Shown here one piece after another: positions 44,872 to 55,339 of a stretch of DNA of 64,000 nucleotides (within the stretch, counting starts at the first letter, position 1; every line of letters begins with the position of its first letter). The notes beneath the pieces are model-generated. The model did not search any database, had not been told where the DNA came from, and worked only from the letters and a program-made list of their open reading frames with translations. Source of the stretch: Humulus lupulus (lineage: Eukaryota > Streptophyta > Magnoliopsida > Rosales > Cannabaceae); NCBI RefSeq assembly GCF_963169125.1, contig NC_084798.1, positions 103,061,970 to 103,125,969 of the forward strand, read 5' to 3'. Position numbers and translations under genes: made by a program.

Positions 44872-45045
44872 ACTTCACATGTCAAGTTTCTATACAACGA
44901 TCTATTGGTGATAGAGGTCCAAATCATCAACATGATCCTTGCACGAACCATGGTAGATCATGGTTCTTTAGTTTACACTATTTTCAAGACCACCCTTGAA
45001 AGGATGAAGTTATTTGATAGAGATGCTTGCTGAACTCTAGCTGCG
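44872..45045 (+). pseudogene. aspartic protease fragment
   Basis: Plus-strand continuation of the frame interrupted at 41,810: HVKFLYNDLLVIEVQI then TMVDHGSLVYTIFKTTLERM. The active-site triad is VDHGS, with His where Tat proteases have Asn and others Thr. A TGA ends it at about 45,030. No RT follows. Confidence 0.65.
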
Positions 45046-45059
45046 ATGTCCAACGCAAG

Positions 45060-46176
45060 GCTTGGTAGGAGGTACAGTGGTGGTTTTTTGTTTCTTGCTG
45101 GGCGACATTTGGCTGGACGATTGATTTCTTGGTGGTTCTTTGCTAGACAATGTTTATTGGGTGTACTAACCTTGCCATTTTCCTTAGGTTTAGGATAGAG
45201 TCCAGCGCCTATGAGCCTATCATCAGCGGTCAAGGTGACCAGGCTTTTCCAGCTCAGGTCCACAAGGGCCAGCTTCTGAGCCCGTTTCCCCATTTCTTTA
45301 GTAGGTGTCGGGCAAGGAAAAGGACCATTACACTGAAATGAAAGATGGTTTGCAACAATGTTTGTGGTGACAAAATACTGGCTGGCATACTCCCCAACCT
45401 TAGAAATGGCTTCAGTATTGTCCAGATAAACGTCTGAATCCCTATGGCTAAAATAGAAATACCTCGAGCGGCCCTGGCGAGGGCTAACTTGAGGTCCAAC
45501 AGATAGTTTACTTCATGCACGGAGGGCACCGACCAATCCTTGGATTTCTATAGGACATACAAGGTAGACATAAACCTAATACCTTTAGGGCTAATTTGGA
45601 TAGGGAAAATCCCAAAATAATCTTCCACACTCTGAAAGTACGGCTGTAAGGGCAAGCTTACACCAGCAGTAATATGCCACCTACTCCAGGCGGAGAACCC
45701 GAATCCAGGATTCTCTGCTCTCCGCTCAGCGGTGGGTTTGAGAATAGGGGCACTCCCAAGTTTAAAATTTTCCTTGACGTTCTTTGGTTGCTTGTCGGAG
45801 ATGGTGGTTGCAGGAGCTGAGTATTAGGGGGGCTCTTCTATCTACTGAGACGGGTTTAGAATAGCCTAAATATAAACCTTTGTGGCGTATTCTAGCTCAA
45901 AGTCTTCCTCCCAACCGGAGCAAGTCAGCCCTTTGTCGGTGGTAGCGCTTCTTGATTTTCAATGGCACAGCAGGCCACGTGGGGATTTTGTGCATCATCG
46001 ACACGGGAAATATTCTTTGTGTGAGCCATAATTACCAGCTGAAAGAGGGCCTTTTTATGCTGGACAGTACCTCTACACGGTGAGCGTTGTGACGGGTTGA
46101 TGTTAGCCCGGTGATCACCTTCCCAGAGGTCTGCGTGTACAATAAAAATGGGGAAAGGAAGAGGTGAGAGCACCAA
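45060..46176 (-). pseudogene. Transposase_28-like gene copy, minus strand
   Basis: Minus strand: 46,176-45,925 has MVLSPLPFPIFIVHADLWEGDH. Then come SAPATTISDKQPKNVKENF and, after breaks, FSAWSRWHITAGVSLPLQPYF, EDYFGIFPIQIS and VPSVHEVNYLLDLK (about 45,700-45,480), and a less conserved tail to about 45,060. These align motif by motif with the plus-strand copy at 62.5-63.05 kb (YSAWSSYHIEVGKIFPLHDFF, VANYFEVSPFQIN, TPHKINYLFDLK). There are stops inside. The adjacent LTR at 46,181 cuts the 5' side. Confidence 0.6.
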
Positions 46177-46180
46177 ACAT
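46161..46180 (-). promoter_or_regulatory. possible primer-binding site
   Basis: On the minus strand, directly after the LTR end at 46,181: ATGTTTGGTGCTCTCACC. TTTGGTGCT is the start of the primer site of the other two Tat elements, but the rest agrees only in part. Confidence 0.4.
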
Positions 46181-46859
46181 TGCTAGTCGGTCTATCTGTT
46201 TTGTATTATACCGACCAGTATATGTTGACCCTTGATTTAGTCAATGACACAGAGTCACAAAAAATGATAAGATTTAGAAAACGGAATGCAAGAATTTAAA
46301 CGACACAATTATTTTATAGTGGTTCGACCCTAAAGATTGGTAATAACGTATGTCCACTTAGATTTTATATTGATGTACACTACAAAACCTGGGATCAGCG
46401 AATTAAGGTTCACTAAGTTTGACAAGCTTTAAAGTTGAATACAAAGATTGTGTATAAAAGCACTTGCTCTCTCTGCATACAAAATATTTCGTATGAAATC
46501 AATGAATCTCGTGAATACTATTTATAGGCTCAAGGATGTCCTTAAATTTTGTAACAAGCATAACAAAATAGTAACAAAAATAATGATATTTACATATAAA
46601 AGTAATCAAATATCTTGGGAATATCTAACTCATAACAATCCATGAGTGCTTGCCTCAGTCCTACGAGCAGATCTTGTTGCATATGTCAGCACATCTTCTT
46701 TTCCTATTGCTCAGCATATTCCTTGAGCATATTGAGCAACTTAATTTCCTCTCGATATCCTGGTCATTGGTCGACCAGGTTTTCATCAATAACTAGTCAC
46801 ATGCTATCCATGTGCATCTTAAATATGCCACGTCATCATACAAATATTTTAGGGAAACA
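46181..46859 (-). repeat. Tat-type LTR, minus orientation (679 bp)
   Basis: On the minus strand TGTTTCCCTAAAATATTTG...CCGACTAGCA, starting right after a purine tract and ending next to a primer-site-like word. The CGACCAG/CTGGTCG words inside recur in the related antisense-gene copy at 62.5-63.4 kb. Only one LTR of this family is seen in the window. Confidence 0.65.
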
Positions 46860-46874
46860 TTTGCCCCCCAAATT
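46860..46874 (-). promoter_or_regulatory. polypurine tract
   Basis: On the minus strand AAATTTGGGGGGCAAA immediately precedes the LTR TG at 46,859. Confidence 0.75.
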
Positions 46875-47072
46875 TATTTTAATGCGATCAACATTTAATA
46901 AACTTATTCGACCAGCAATCCTGCTGACCCGTCACATATGTTAGTAGTTACTTTCTCGAAAAGGTAAGTAATCATTGACCTTTGAGTTCCCCAGACACGA
47001 TTTGACGGTTATGTCAATTTCCCATGCATTGAAACCCCATTCTCATCTTTACTCACCATGTATAACCCAGCA

Positions 47073-47088
47073 GTATAAATATAAGCCC
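47073..47088 (+). promoter_or_regulatory. TATA-like box of an antisense gene
   Basis: GTATAAATATAAGCCC on the plus strand, about 215 bp inside the polypurine tract, followed by a CT-rich leader. It points toward the antisense-gene copy that now continues at 62,080 on the far side of the young insertion. Confidence 0.55.
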
Positions 47089-47598
47089 CTTCACTCCTTT
47101 TCATTTTTACCCAAATCTTCTCTCTTCAAGAACACTCAGACAAAATCTAAGAACCCCAGACACTCCAGTGCGATCCGAGGCATCTTCGAGCAACTTTAAG
47201 CCAAACCTTCATGATTTCTTATAGAATTCGTACTTCAAGTATGTTTTTGAACCCATCCCCTTATCTTCGTAGCAATTTTCATGCATTTTGGACGAGATTT
47301 TTCTGTGTTCATAACTAGATTTTGAATGTTTTTTATCAGTTTTTTGGTAAATCGGGTTTAAGTAAAAAAACACCCACAAATACTATGATAAAATAGATAT
47401 TGTAGGCAATACAATGCATAAATAAAAAATTTAAAAGGAATATGGGGTTTATTTATACTAATTTTTGGTCCATAATCGAAGTGAAAATTCAATTTTAGGT
47501 ATTTCGAGAAAACTGGGGTTTTCACGCCTATTTTCGGAGTTGAAAAGTTTTTCTTTTCATATTCACTTTTTGATCCGTTTTTCCAACACGTTCGCATG
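47089..47598 (+). other. leader of the interrupted antisense gene
   Basis: CT-rich then AT-rich sequence with no long frame. A possible short upstream exon lies near 47,130-47,240. It ends at the GCATG duplication of the young element and resumes at 62,075 with the second GCATG. Confidence 0.4.
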
Positions 47599-48486
47599 TG
47601 TTATCCAGATTTCCGGATAGCGTTTAGATTGATGACCTCGGGGAAGCAGAATTATCGATGTCTTTCACGGTAGGTGACCAGAGCTCGCGGATGATCAGAA
47701 AGGCTTCGCCTCTCCCGTTTAGTGTCCGGATTACTCTTCCAAGCAAACACAATACGGAAACTCGTCAACTCTCCCGGACTCCCGAAGGGGTATCCTTCGG
47801 GGAAGCTCCTTCCAGGAGAAGCTCTTCGAGTGGTCTCCGCGGAAGAAGTTCCGTGCCTCGCACGGAACAAAGCCAAACGGTCGAGTCCTGGAGGAGGCAT
47901 ATTTGGAATGATATCCACCTGACACAGGATCCCGCCTGACACGCCCGTCAGGTCAAAGCCGCACACATCCTAGCACGCCTAAGGGTACCTTTTCGCCTAC
48001 TGTTCCGCTGACAACTTGGAAAAGACGGCTGACTTTGTGTGTTCCCCATACTTTCACGTAAATATACCCACATAGAGTCTTGTAGCCATGCTACTACAGT
48101 AATTGTATCCCTATTTATGGCTGGTGTAATTAAGACTCATGTACGTAGAGAAAAACCCTAATCCAAAACCCTAGCTATAAAGACCCCTTCATTTTACAAG
48201 AAGGGGGACGGACAAATGATATATAGCAAAAACTCTACTAAAATGTCTCTAGCTTCATCTTCTTCAAGAGAACCCGAGAGAAACACTGTGAGTGTGTGAA
48301 GTTCTTGTGCACCAGCCATCTTACTGTAACCTTTTCCAAGTATAATAACATCGACTCGTGGACTAGGGCTTGTTAACGCCTGAACCACGTAAAAACACTG
48401 TTTGTTTAGTTACATTTCAGCATTTCTACAGTTCTTATCTTTTTATTATTCTGTTAGTTATTCGTTTCCGAAAAACTCGGTAAACA
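47599..48486 (+). repeat. 5' LTR of the young element (888 bp)
   Basis: TGTTATCCAGATTTCCGGAT...CTCGGTAAACA. A TATA box (GCTATAAAGACCCC) at about 48,174-48,187 marks the U3/R boundary region. Perfect hairpins occur at 47,781-47,801 and 47,848-47,868. A conserved GACTCGTGGACTAGG...GAACCACGTAAAA block lies near 48,353-48,393. Confidence 0.96.
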
Positions 48487-48510
48487 TTTTGGTGCTTTCA
48501 TTGAGAGCTG
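48487..48510 (+). promoter_or_regulatory. primer-binding site
   Basis: TT then TTGGTGCTTTCATTGAGAGC, immediately after the LTR. It is identical over 20 bases to the site of the minus-strand Tat element at 21,694. The primer tRNA was not identified. Confidence 0.75.
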
Positions 48511-48573
48511 TAGGAAGTTGTTAGTTAGCTCTTTTTCTGTGTACGTTTTTTGTATTTACTTCGTGCTAAAGAG

Positions 48574-51543
48574 ATGGTGACTACGAGAAAATCCGCTGTT
48601 GACAAAAATGCTACGGTCAACCCCGATACCGTGATGGAAGATGTGGTGCAAAGCGAACCCTTAGACTACCAAGGTGAAGACCCGACATCCCGCCAGGATC
48701 GGGTCAGTACCGAAGATACAACATACTTAGAAGACGAAGAAGAGTATGTCCAAGACGATTATTACAAGGACGGCTGCTACTATGAGAAGGACCCAGAACT
48801 GGTCCAAGTAGCCGAAGAACTGGTGGCCACTAAGGCCAAGCTTGCTGAGCAGGAGCGCGTCTCCGAAAGAATGCAACGCATGATGGAACGCCTCCAAAGT
48901 AAGTTTGGAGATCTAGGCGACTCGGACGAGGATGCCTCTGTTCTAGGTGGTGCTGATGCCCCCATGCCGGATCCAGCCGCTGCTGGACCATCCAAAGTCG
49001 CCCCTAACAAGGGTAAAGAAAAAGTTGGAGAGCCTGTGCGCGCTGACGCCCCTGCACCTCCTAAAGGCGTGAATCACCAGGCCGACTGCCCCCCCCGCGC
49101 GCAGAAGGTCTCTGGCGCTCCTAAGCCCAGACGTCCTTCAGCCCCAAGGGGGCACCCTGTGCCTAAAGGGCCCGGTGCTAAGGCACCCAGGCCTAGGGGA
49201 AGGAACAACCGCCCCAGTGATTCCGTCAATCAGGACGGTCGGGCTGCGAACTCGCACTCCGAAGATAGCTGGTCCACGGTGGACCTAAGAAGAAGGTTGG
49301 AGGCCAAGTATGAAAAGGCCAAAGGAGAAAAGGCCCGGCCTCGCGGAGATGACCTCCGAAATCATATTAATGACAAGCTTCGGGGACGTGACCTCCCGGA
49401 AAGTGATACGAAGAGGCTCGAGGAACAGATTGCTGCCTTGACCAAGCTGGTCCGGAAGCAAAGTGGGGCCCTGTCAGACTTTGAGGAGGAAGATCCAGAA
49501 CCATGTATTAGGAGGATCGCGGAAACGTCCCTCCCGGATAACTTCAAAATGCCTCACATAGAATTATATGATGGGAGGACAGACGCGCGTACCCACCTAG
49601 CTAAATACAATAAAATGATGCAAGTGGCGCGTGTCAGTGAGGACGCCAAATGCATGTGCTTCTCACTCACCCTTACCAAGTCCGCGGAGGACTGGTGGAA
49701 AAGATTAGCTCCCGGATCAATCCACAGTTGGAAGGAGCTACAGTCCGCGTTTAGGAGGCAGTTTATTGCTGCCCGCGACCACGACATGGAGGTTGGCTCC
49801 TTAACCAACATCAAGCAGCAAACCACTGAGAACCTCAAAGCTTTCATTCAGAGAATGATGGAAGCTGCTGCAAAAACCAAGGTCAGCGATGACATGAAGC
49901 TGATCGCCCTTCAATCGGGCCTTACTGTCGGCTCCCTGCTATGGGGGGAAATGCAAAGGAGACGGGCAGAAACGCTGTCCGAATTCATGTCAAAAGCTCA
50001 GGGAATCATCAACCTTGAGGATGCCTACCAGCAGGCCTTCGGAGTTCCCCCGGCTCCAACGCCTTCCGTGACAGCGCCGAGCTTTGCTTCGCAAGCTCCC
50101 GCACCAGCCCTCACGCTTCCAGGAGCCCGATTCACTCCAAGTGTGTATGGGCCTTCCGCGTCTGCTCAGACGCCGAGTCAAACCCATTTCTCTGGGTACG
50201 GAGCAGTACAAACCGGATGTAGTATCGCTCCTGGCATGCCGCAGCCACAAGCAGAAGCTCCAGAACGAAATTTGAGCCAATCGCGGAGCAAACGAAGCGG
50301 AAGAAACTCCAACCGGGGAGACCATTCAAAGAAACCCCGGAAGGACTATGAGCCCAAGTTCACGGAATATACCAGTTTGATAGACTCGCGAGAGAATGTC
50401 TATCGGGCGACCTGTAATATGGTCAACTACAGGAAGCCCCCGAAAGTGTCTCACGGAGGAAGGCGTCCGCGAGACTCCAATAAAAGGTGTGAGTTCCACG
50501 GAGACGTGGGGCACGCCACAAACAAGTGCCTTCAGCTGAAGGATGAGATCGAGTCCCTGGCAAGAGCGGGACACCTCGGTCAGTCGGTGAGGATACCCAT
50601 TATCTATCCCGGACAGGGGATAGTTCACGGAGCTGCATATTCCCCGGGACAGTGGGGGGCCGCTAGCGCTCCTGGAGCCGGTCACCCCCAAACTCCCGGG
50701 TCTCAGTTCCCCGCACTTCCTGCTCCACCCGCTCCGGCGCCCATTGCCTTGTTGGCTCCAGGACCAGGTAACCCATATCCGCCCGGCCTTGCTCCGCCAC
50801 CCGTTGACGGACACGTCGCCACCATTTCCGGAGGACCACACCTTGCCGGAAGCACCCGCAACTCCCAGAAGAGGTACTTGAGGGAGTTAGAGCACGCCAA
50901 GGAGATGTGCGCCTTGGTCCAGTCACCTGCTCAACGTCCCCGAATGATGGATCTTCCCATCACCTTCACGGAGGACGATGCTCGACATGTGCACTTCCCC
51001 CACAACGATCCCCTCGTGGTGGAAGCCCAGATTTCCAATAAGAAGGTCTCACGGATCTTGATCGATAACGGAAGCTCCGTGAACATCCTCTTCAAAGCGG
51101 CCTTCCACGCGATCGGATTGACCGAGACGGACCTGGCCCCATGCCCCATCCAGCTTCAAGGTTTCAATGGGGACGCACTCATGCCATTAGGAAAAATTCA
51201 ACTTCCAGTCACCCTCAGAGGAGAAAGCGACGCTTGTGCCTTCAAGCATAGCACATTCGTGGTGGTCGACTGCCCCACGGCGTATAATGCCATCTTAGGC
51301 CGACCGGTCCTGATCGATTGTGGGGCCATAACCTCGATACGCCACTTATGTTTGAAGTTTCCATGCGACGATGGGCGTATTGGCACCCTCCGAGGAGACC
51401 AAAGAAGTGCACGGAGCTGTTATAACATCTCCGTCCGAGCCGTCTACACGGTCCGAGAGACGTTTGCTGCCATTCCTTTGGCGGAAGTATTGCCAGAAAC
51501 TGGGGGTGCTCAGGAGGCATACTTTGACGAACTCGACCCATGA
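48574..51543 (+). CDS. Gag-protease polyprotein of the young Tat element
   Basis: Uninterrupted frame of 989 codons from ATG 48,574 ([12 protein letters not shown]), 87 nt after the LTR. An acidic N-terminus with a coiled segment (about residues 70-110) is followed by a Pro/Ala/Lys-rich linker. The gag core spans about residues 319-475 ([65 protein letters not shown]). A basic region and a Tat-type zinc knuckle ([14 protein letters not shown] from residue 639) come next. After a Pro-rich stretch, the aspartic protease starts around [15 protein letters not shown], with active site [12 protein letters not shown] (Asp at 831) and [10 protein letters not shown]. It forms the particle and cuts the polyprotein. 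The frame ends at a TGA that is in frame with pol, so a Gag-Pol product would need readthrough, or the TGA is a mutation. Confidence 0.93.
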   Translation: MVTTRKSAVDKNATVNPDTVMEDVVQSEPLDYQGEDPTSRQDRVSTEDTTYLEDEEEYVQDDYYKDGCYYEKDPELVQVAEELVATKAKLAEQERVSERMQRMMERLQSKFGDLGDSDEDASVLGGADAPMPDPAAAGPSKVAPNKGKEKVGEPVRADAPAPPKGVNHQADCPPRAQKVSGAPKPRRPSAPRGHPVPKGPGAKAPRPRGRNNRPSDSVNQDGRAANSHSEDSWSTVDLRRRLEAKYEKAKGEKARPRGDDLRNHINDKLRGRDLPESDTKRLEEQIAALTKLVRKQSGALSDFEEEDPEPCIRRIAETSLPDNFKMPHIELYDGRTDARTHLAKYNKMMQVARVSEDAKCMCFSLTLTKSAEDWWKRLAPGSIHSWKELQSAFRRQFIAARDHDMEVGSLTNIKQQTTENLKAFIQRMMEAAAKTKVSDDMKLIALQSGLTVGSLLWGEMQRRRAETLSEFMSKAQGIINLEDAYQQAFGVPPAPTPSVTAPSFASQAPAPALTLPGARFTPSVYGPSASAQTPSQTHFSGYGAVQTGCSIAPGMPQPQAEAPERNLSQSRSKRSGRNSNRGDHSKKPRKDYEPKFTEYTSLIDSRENVYRATCNMVNYRKPPKVSHGGRRPRDSNKRCEFHGDVGHATNKCLQLKDEIESLARAGHLGQSVRIPIIYPGQGIVHGAAYSPGQWGAASAPGAGHPQTPGSQFPALPAPPAPAPIALLAPGPGNPYPPGLAPPPVDGHVATISGGPHLAGSTRNSQKRYLRELEHAKEMCALVQSPAQRPRMMDLPITFTEDDARHVHFPHNDPLVVEAQISNKKVSRILIDNGSSVNILFKAAFHAIGLTETDLAPCPIQLQGFNGDALMPLGKIQLPVTLRGESDACAFKHSTFVVVDCPTAYNAILGRPVLIDCGAITSIRHLCLKFPCDDGRIGTLRGDQRSARSCYNISVRAVYTVRETFAAIPLAEVLPETGGAQEAYFDELDP

Positions 51544-52953
51544 GTGGGAATCGAGAAAGCAATAGAGCCGATGGAGGAAGTCGAAGAGGTGATCCTCAAC
51601 CCGGGAGAACCCGCCAAGGTCATTCAGGTGGGGAAAAACCTGCCGTCGGCCGTTCGAGATAAGATCGTGGCCACTGTGAAGGATAATCAGGATATCCTGG
51701 CATGGTGCCACGCTGATATGACGGGGATTAATCCCAATGTTGCGTGCCACGCACTCAACATTGACCCATCTGCAACTCCAATTCGCCAAAAGAGGAGGCC
51801 GCTGGACCCAGTGAGAGCCGAAGCCGTCACAGCTGAAGTGGACAAATTGATGTCCATAGGCTTTCTCCAGGAGTCGCACTATCCCGTGTGGTTGGCCAAC
51901 CCAGTTCTGGTCCCAAAACCCGATGGGTCCTGGAGAATGTGCATTGACTTCACGGACCTAAACAAGGCCTGCCCGAAAGATTGTTTCCCTCTCCCGCGAA
52001 TCGATCAGATGGTAGACGCTACTTCCGGGTACGAACTCTTATCCTTCATGGATGCGTACTCCGGATACAACCAGATCAAGATGCATGTCGCGGACCAGGA
52101 ACACACCAGTTTCCTCACGGATAAGGGTGTCTACTGTTACGTGGTCATGCCTTTCGGTTTGAAGAATGCTGGGGCGACGTACCAGCGTCTGGTAAACAGA
52201 ATGTTCAAGGACCAACTGGGGAGGAACATGGAGGTGTACGTGGACGACATGTTGGTAAAGTCCAAGACCTCCGGGGACCACAGTAACGACCTTGAGGAAG
52301 CTTTCGCCGTGATCCGAAAGTACGGGATGAAACTAAATCCAAAGAAATGTACTTTCGGGGTCTCGTCTGGGAAGTTCCTCGGTTTTATTGTCAGCTCCCG
52401 CGGAGTGGAAGCCAACCCTGAGAAAATAAAGGCGTTCATAGATATGCCTTCCCCCTGGAAGCATAAGGATGTCCAGAGCGTTACCGGAAGGATAGCTGCT
52501 CTCAGCCGCTTCGTATCCAAGGCCACTGACAAGTGTATCCCCTTCTTCAATGTGTTGCGAGGGAACAAGAAGTTCGAGTGGACCCCCGAATGCGAAGCAG
52601 CCTTCCAACACCTCAAAGAACATTTAACCCGAGCTCCCATTCTGTCCAAACCTGTCGAAGGAGAGGCGTTGTTCTTATACTTAGCTGTGACTGAGCACGC
52701 AGTAAGTGCCGCTCTCGTCCGGGAAGATGGCCGTATCCAGCTCCCTGTGTATTACGTAAGCAAGAGGTTATTGGACGCCGAGTCCAGATATTCGATGATC
52801 GAGAAACTCTCCCTCTGCTTGCTGATCGCTTCACGGAAGCTGAGGCCATATTTCCAGGCGCACACCATCAAAGTACTCACCAACCACCCTCTCCGACAAG
52901 TCCTGCAGAAGCCCAATCTTCTGGCAGATTGCTTAAGTGGGCCATGGAACTGA
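51544..52953 (+). pseudogene. reverse transcriptase and first RNase H-like domain
   Basis: In the same frame as gag-protease, directly after TGA 51,541-51,543; there is no ATG at its beginning, which fits a broken Gag-Pol frame. Motifs in order: NQDILAWCHADMTGI, LVPKPDGSWRMCIDFTDLN, CPKDCFPLPRIDQMVD, LLSFMDAYSGYNQ, FGLKNAGATYQRLVN, catalytic YVDDMLVKS (residues 232-235 of this part), FGVSSGKFLGFIVSSRG, then FLYLAVTEHAVSAALV and YYVSKRLLDAESRY of the first RNase H-like domain. It stops at 52,951 because one T appears missing near 52,917; homology continues in another frame from 52,929. Confidence 0.93.
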
Positions 52954-54788
52954 GCCAGTTCGACGTCCACTACCAACCGCGTGTTTCCATAAAAGGTCAA
53001 GCTCTCGCGGACTTTATTGTGGAATGCTCGGGAATGAATGACCTCCCGGAAGATCCTGTCCCGGAACTTCCCACCTGGAAGGTCTATGTAGACGGAGCCT
53101 CAAATGAAAAAGGAGCTGGAGCGGGGGTCATCCTAATATCTCCCCAAGGGCATCAGCTCCAGAGCGCCATCCGTTTCGCGTTCCCAGCATCCAACAACGA
53201 GGCAGAACACGAAGCCATGTTAGCTGGGTTACGACTGGCCAGAGAAGTCGGAGCCCAAAAAATCGAAGTATACAGCGACTCCCTACTTGTGGTAAACCAA
53301 ATATCCGGGGAATACCAGACGAAAGGCGAAAGGATGGCTGCCTACGTGTCTCTCTCCCGTGACCTACTGCAGCATTTCAAAGGCTACCAAATCCGCCAGG
53401 TCCCCCGGGACCAGAACTCACTCGCGGACACGCTGGCCAAGCTTGCAACGGACCCGGAGATTGAACAGTATGGCTTAGTCCCCATCGGGCACTTAGAAGC
53501 CCCCAGTACTGAGACACGAAGGATAAACGCCATCATCGACCATTCCCACTCCTGGATAGGGCCCATCCTCAGATTTCTCACCACCGGAGAGCTCCCCACT
53601 GATAAAGCTGACGCAAGGAAGCTCCAATATCAAGCTCCCCGATACGTGGTTATGGATGGAAAGCTTTACCGCAGGGGGTTGTCCATACCCTTCCTTAGGT
53701 GTGTTGCCGAAACCGAAGTCAGCACCATCATCCATGAGATTCACGGAGGCTTCTGTGGCGATCATACCTCCGGGCTGAGCCTCTCCAAAAAGATCCTTCG
53801 ACAAGGATACTTCTGGCCCACGATGAAGAAGGATTGTGTGGATTATGTCAGGACATGTGAGCAGTGCCAGAGGTACGCCAAGGTTCCACGAGCGCCGCCT
53901 ACAGAAATTACCCTAATGACCAGCCCCTGGCCGTTCGCTGTTTGGGGCATTGACCTAGTAGGTTCCCTCCCAACTGGAAAGGGTGGAGTGAAGTACGCCA
54001 TAGTCGCGGTAGACTACTTCACCAAATGGGCTGAAGCTGAACCTATGAACACGGTCACATCTAAAAAAGCACTGGATTTTGTCATCAGGAATATAGTGTG
54101 TCGTTTTGGGCTTCCACGGAAAATTGTGTCCGACAACGGAAAGCAGTTTGACAGTGAACACTTCACGAACTTCTGTGCTTCGCATGGAATTATCAAAAGC
54201 TTTTCCGCAGTCGCCAGACCCCAGGCTAATGGGCAAGTGGAAGCTGTAAACAAAATATTAAAGACCACGTTGAAGAAAAAACTCCAAGCCTGCAAGGCTC
54301 ACTGGCCGGAAGAACTTCCACGAGTACTTTGGGCCTATCGCACAACAGAGAGAACTTCGACGGGGCACACGCCTTATTCCATGACCCTCGGTTGCGAGGC
54401 CGTCATCCCAGTAGAAGCTATGATCCCCTCTCACAAGCAAGACACCTACGATCCTACCCGGAACCACACCCTCCTCCAGGAATCCTTGGACATGATCGAA
54501 GAGCTCCGGGAGCAGTCGCAGGTCCAACTAAAAATGTACCAAGGCAAGATAGCCCGAAACTTTAACATGAGAGTCCAGAGCCGTACATTCGAAGTTGGGG
54601 ATCTTGTCCTACGGAGAGTATCTCCTGCTACGCAGGATCCGGGAGTAGGAGTCCTCGGACCCAACTGGGAAGGCCCCTACGAAGTCCAAGAAAAAGTGGG
54701 CCATGGGACGTATCACTTAAAGAGACTCGACGGATCTAAAGTCCCGCGCGCCTGGAACGCGGAGCACCTCCGCCGTTACTACCAGTAG
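52929..54788 (+). pseudogene. second RNase H and integrase
   Basis: Long intact frame (619 codons), the continuation of pol after the frameshift. The second RNase H has VYVDGASNEKGAGAG (first acidic residue about 55), NNEAEHEAMLAGL, VYSDSLLV and SLADTLAKLA; this extra RNase H is typical of the Tat lineage. Integrase has HEIHGGFCGDHTSG and CEQCQR (zinc binding). Its core follows DD35E spacing: WGIDLVG Asp at about 342, SDNGKQF Asp at about 402, NGQVEAVNK Glu at about 438. The C-terminal module is FEVGDLVLRRVSPAT, GPNWEGPYEV and AWNAEHLRRYYQ. No chromodomain is present. All catalytic residues are kept. Confidence 0.93.
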
Positions 54789-55339
54789 GCCCCGGACCAT
54801 CCAGTCGGAAGTCCTTGGTGAAAATAGCAAAAGTGAAAAATGTGTAAATAATCCTCCCTGTTGTAAAACTCGCGCCTAGCAGGCTAATTTAATGAAACAC
54901 AGAGAGATTCACTCCGCTTTTACTGCACTTTTTATCCCTGTGTTCAAGGCTGCGTTTTAACAAGTGACCACGCGGTCCGGAGACGTCCGGACCCCACGCT
55001 CACTTGGGGGGTATACATGGCTAAGGCATAGCCATACGCCCCTTGAACAAAACGTACACAGAACACCACTTATGTGCTAGCATTGTGTTTGAAGTTTTTA
55101 AATTGTTTGAAATGTTTAAATTGTTAAGCTTAGGTTTATTTGTTGCCATGAACATGCTTGCATTACGTGTCATATGTGCATTATGTGCTTATGTGAAAAT
55201 TGCCATGGAAATGCTTGCCATTATGTATCATGAGAATTATCTCCTGTGTAGCCCAGCGATGGACGGGACTGGGGGTTGAGGCACGTTCATAGAGCTACGC
55301 CAAAACACCCCCAACTCCCTGACAAGTCCTTTGCAGAAT
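54789..55339 (+). other. non-coding stretch after pol
   Basis: About 550 bases with no supported frame. It contains the internal G-rich motif at 55,002-55,018 and an AT-rich part at 55,080-55,240. It ends at the first 70-bp repeat unit. Confidence 0.7.
55002..55018 (+). promoter_or_regulatory. internal polypurine-tract-like motif after pol
   Basis: ACTTGGGGGGTATACAT, 213 bp after the integrase stop. It resembles the true tract of this element at 61,173-61,186 (CCTTGGGGGGTAAA before TGTTATCC) and occupies the same place as the motifs at 15,246 and 37,766. Confidence 0.55.

Noticed and set aside
47652..47966. Frames of 93-104 codons in the 888-bp LTR, repeated at 61.2 kb
   Set aside because: They occur in both LTR copies simply because the LTR is duplicated; they overlap regulatory hairpins and show no domain.
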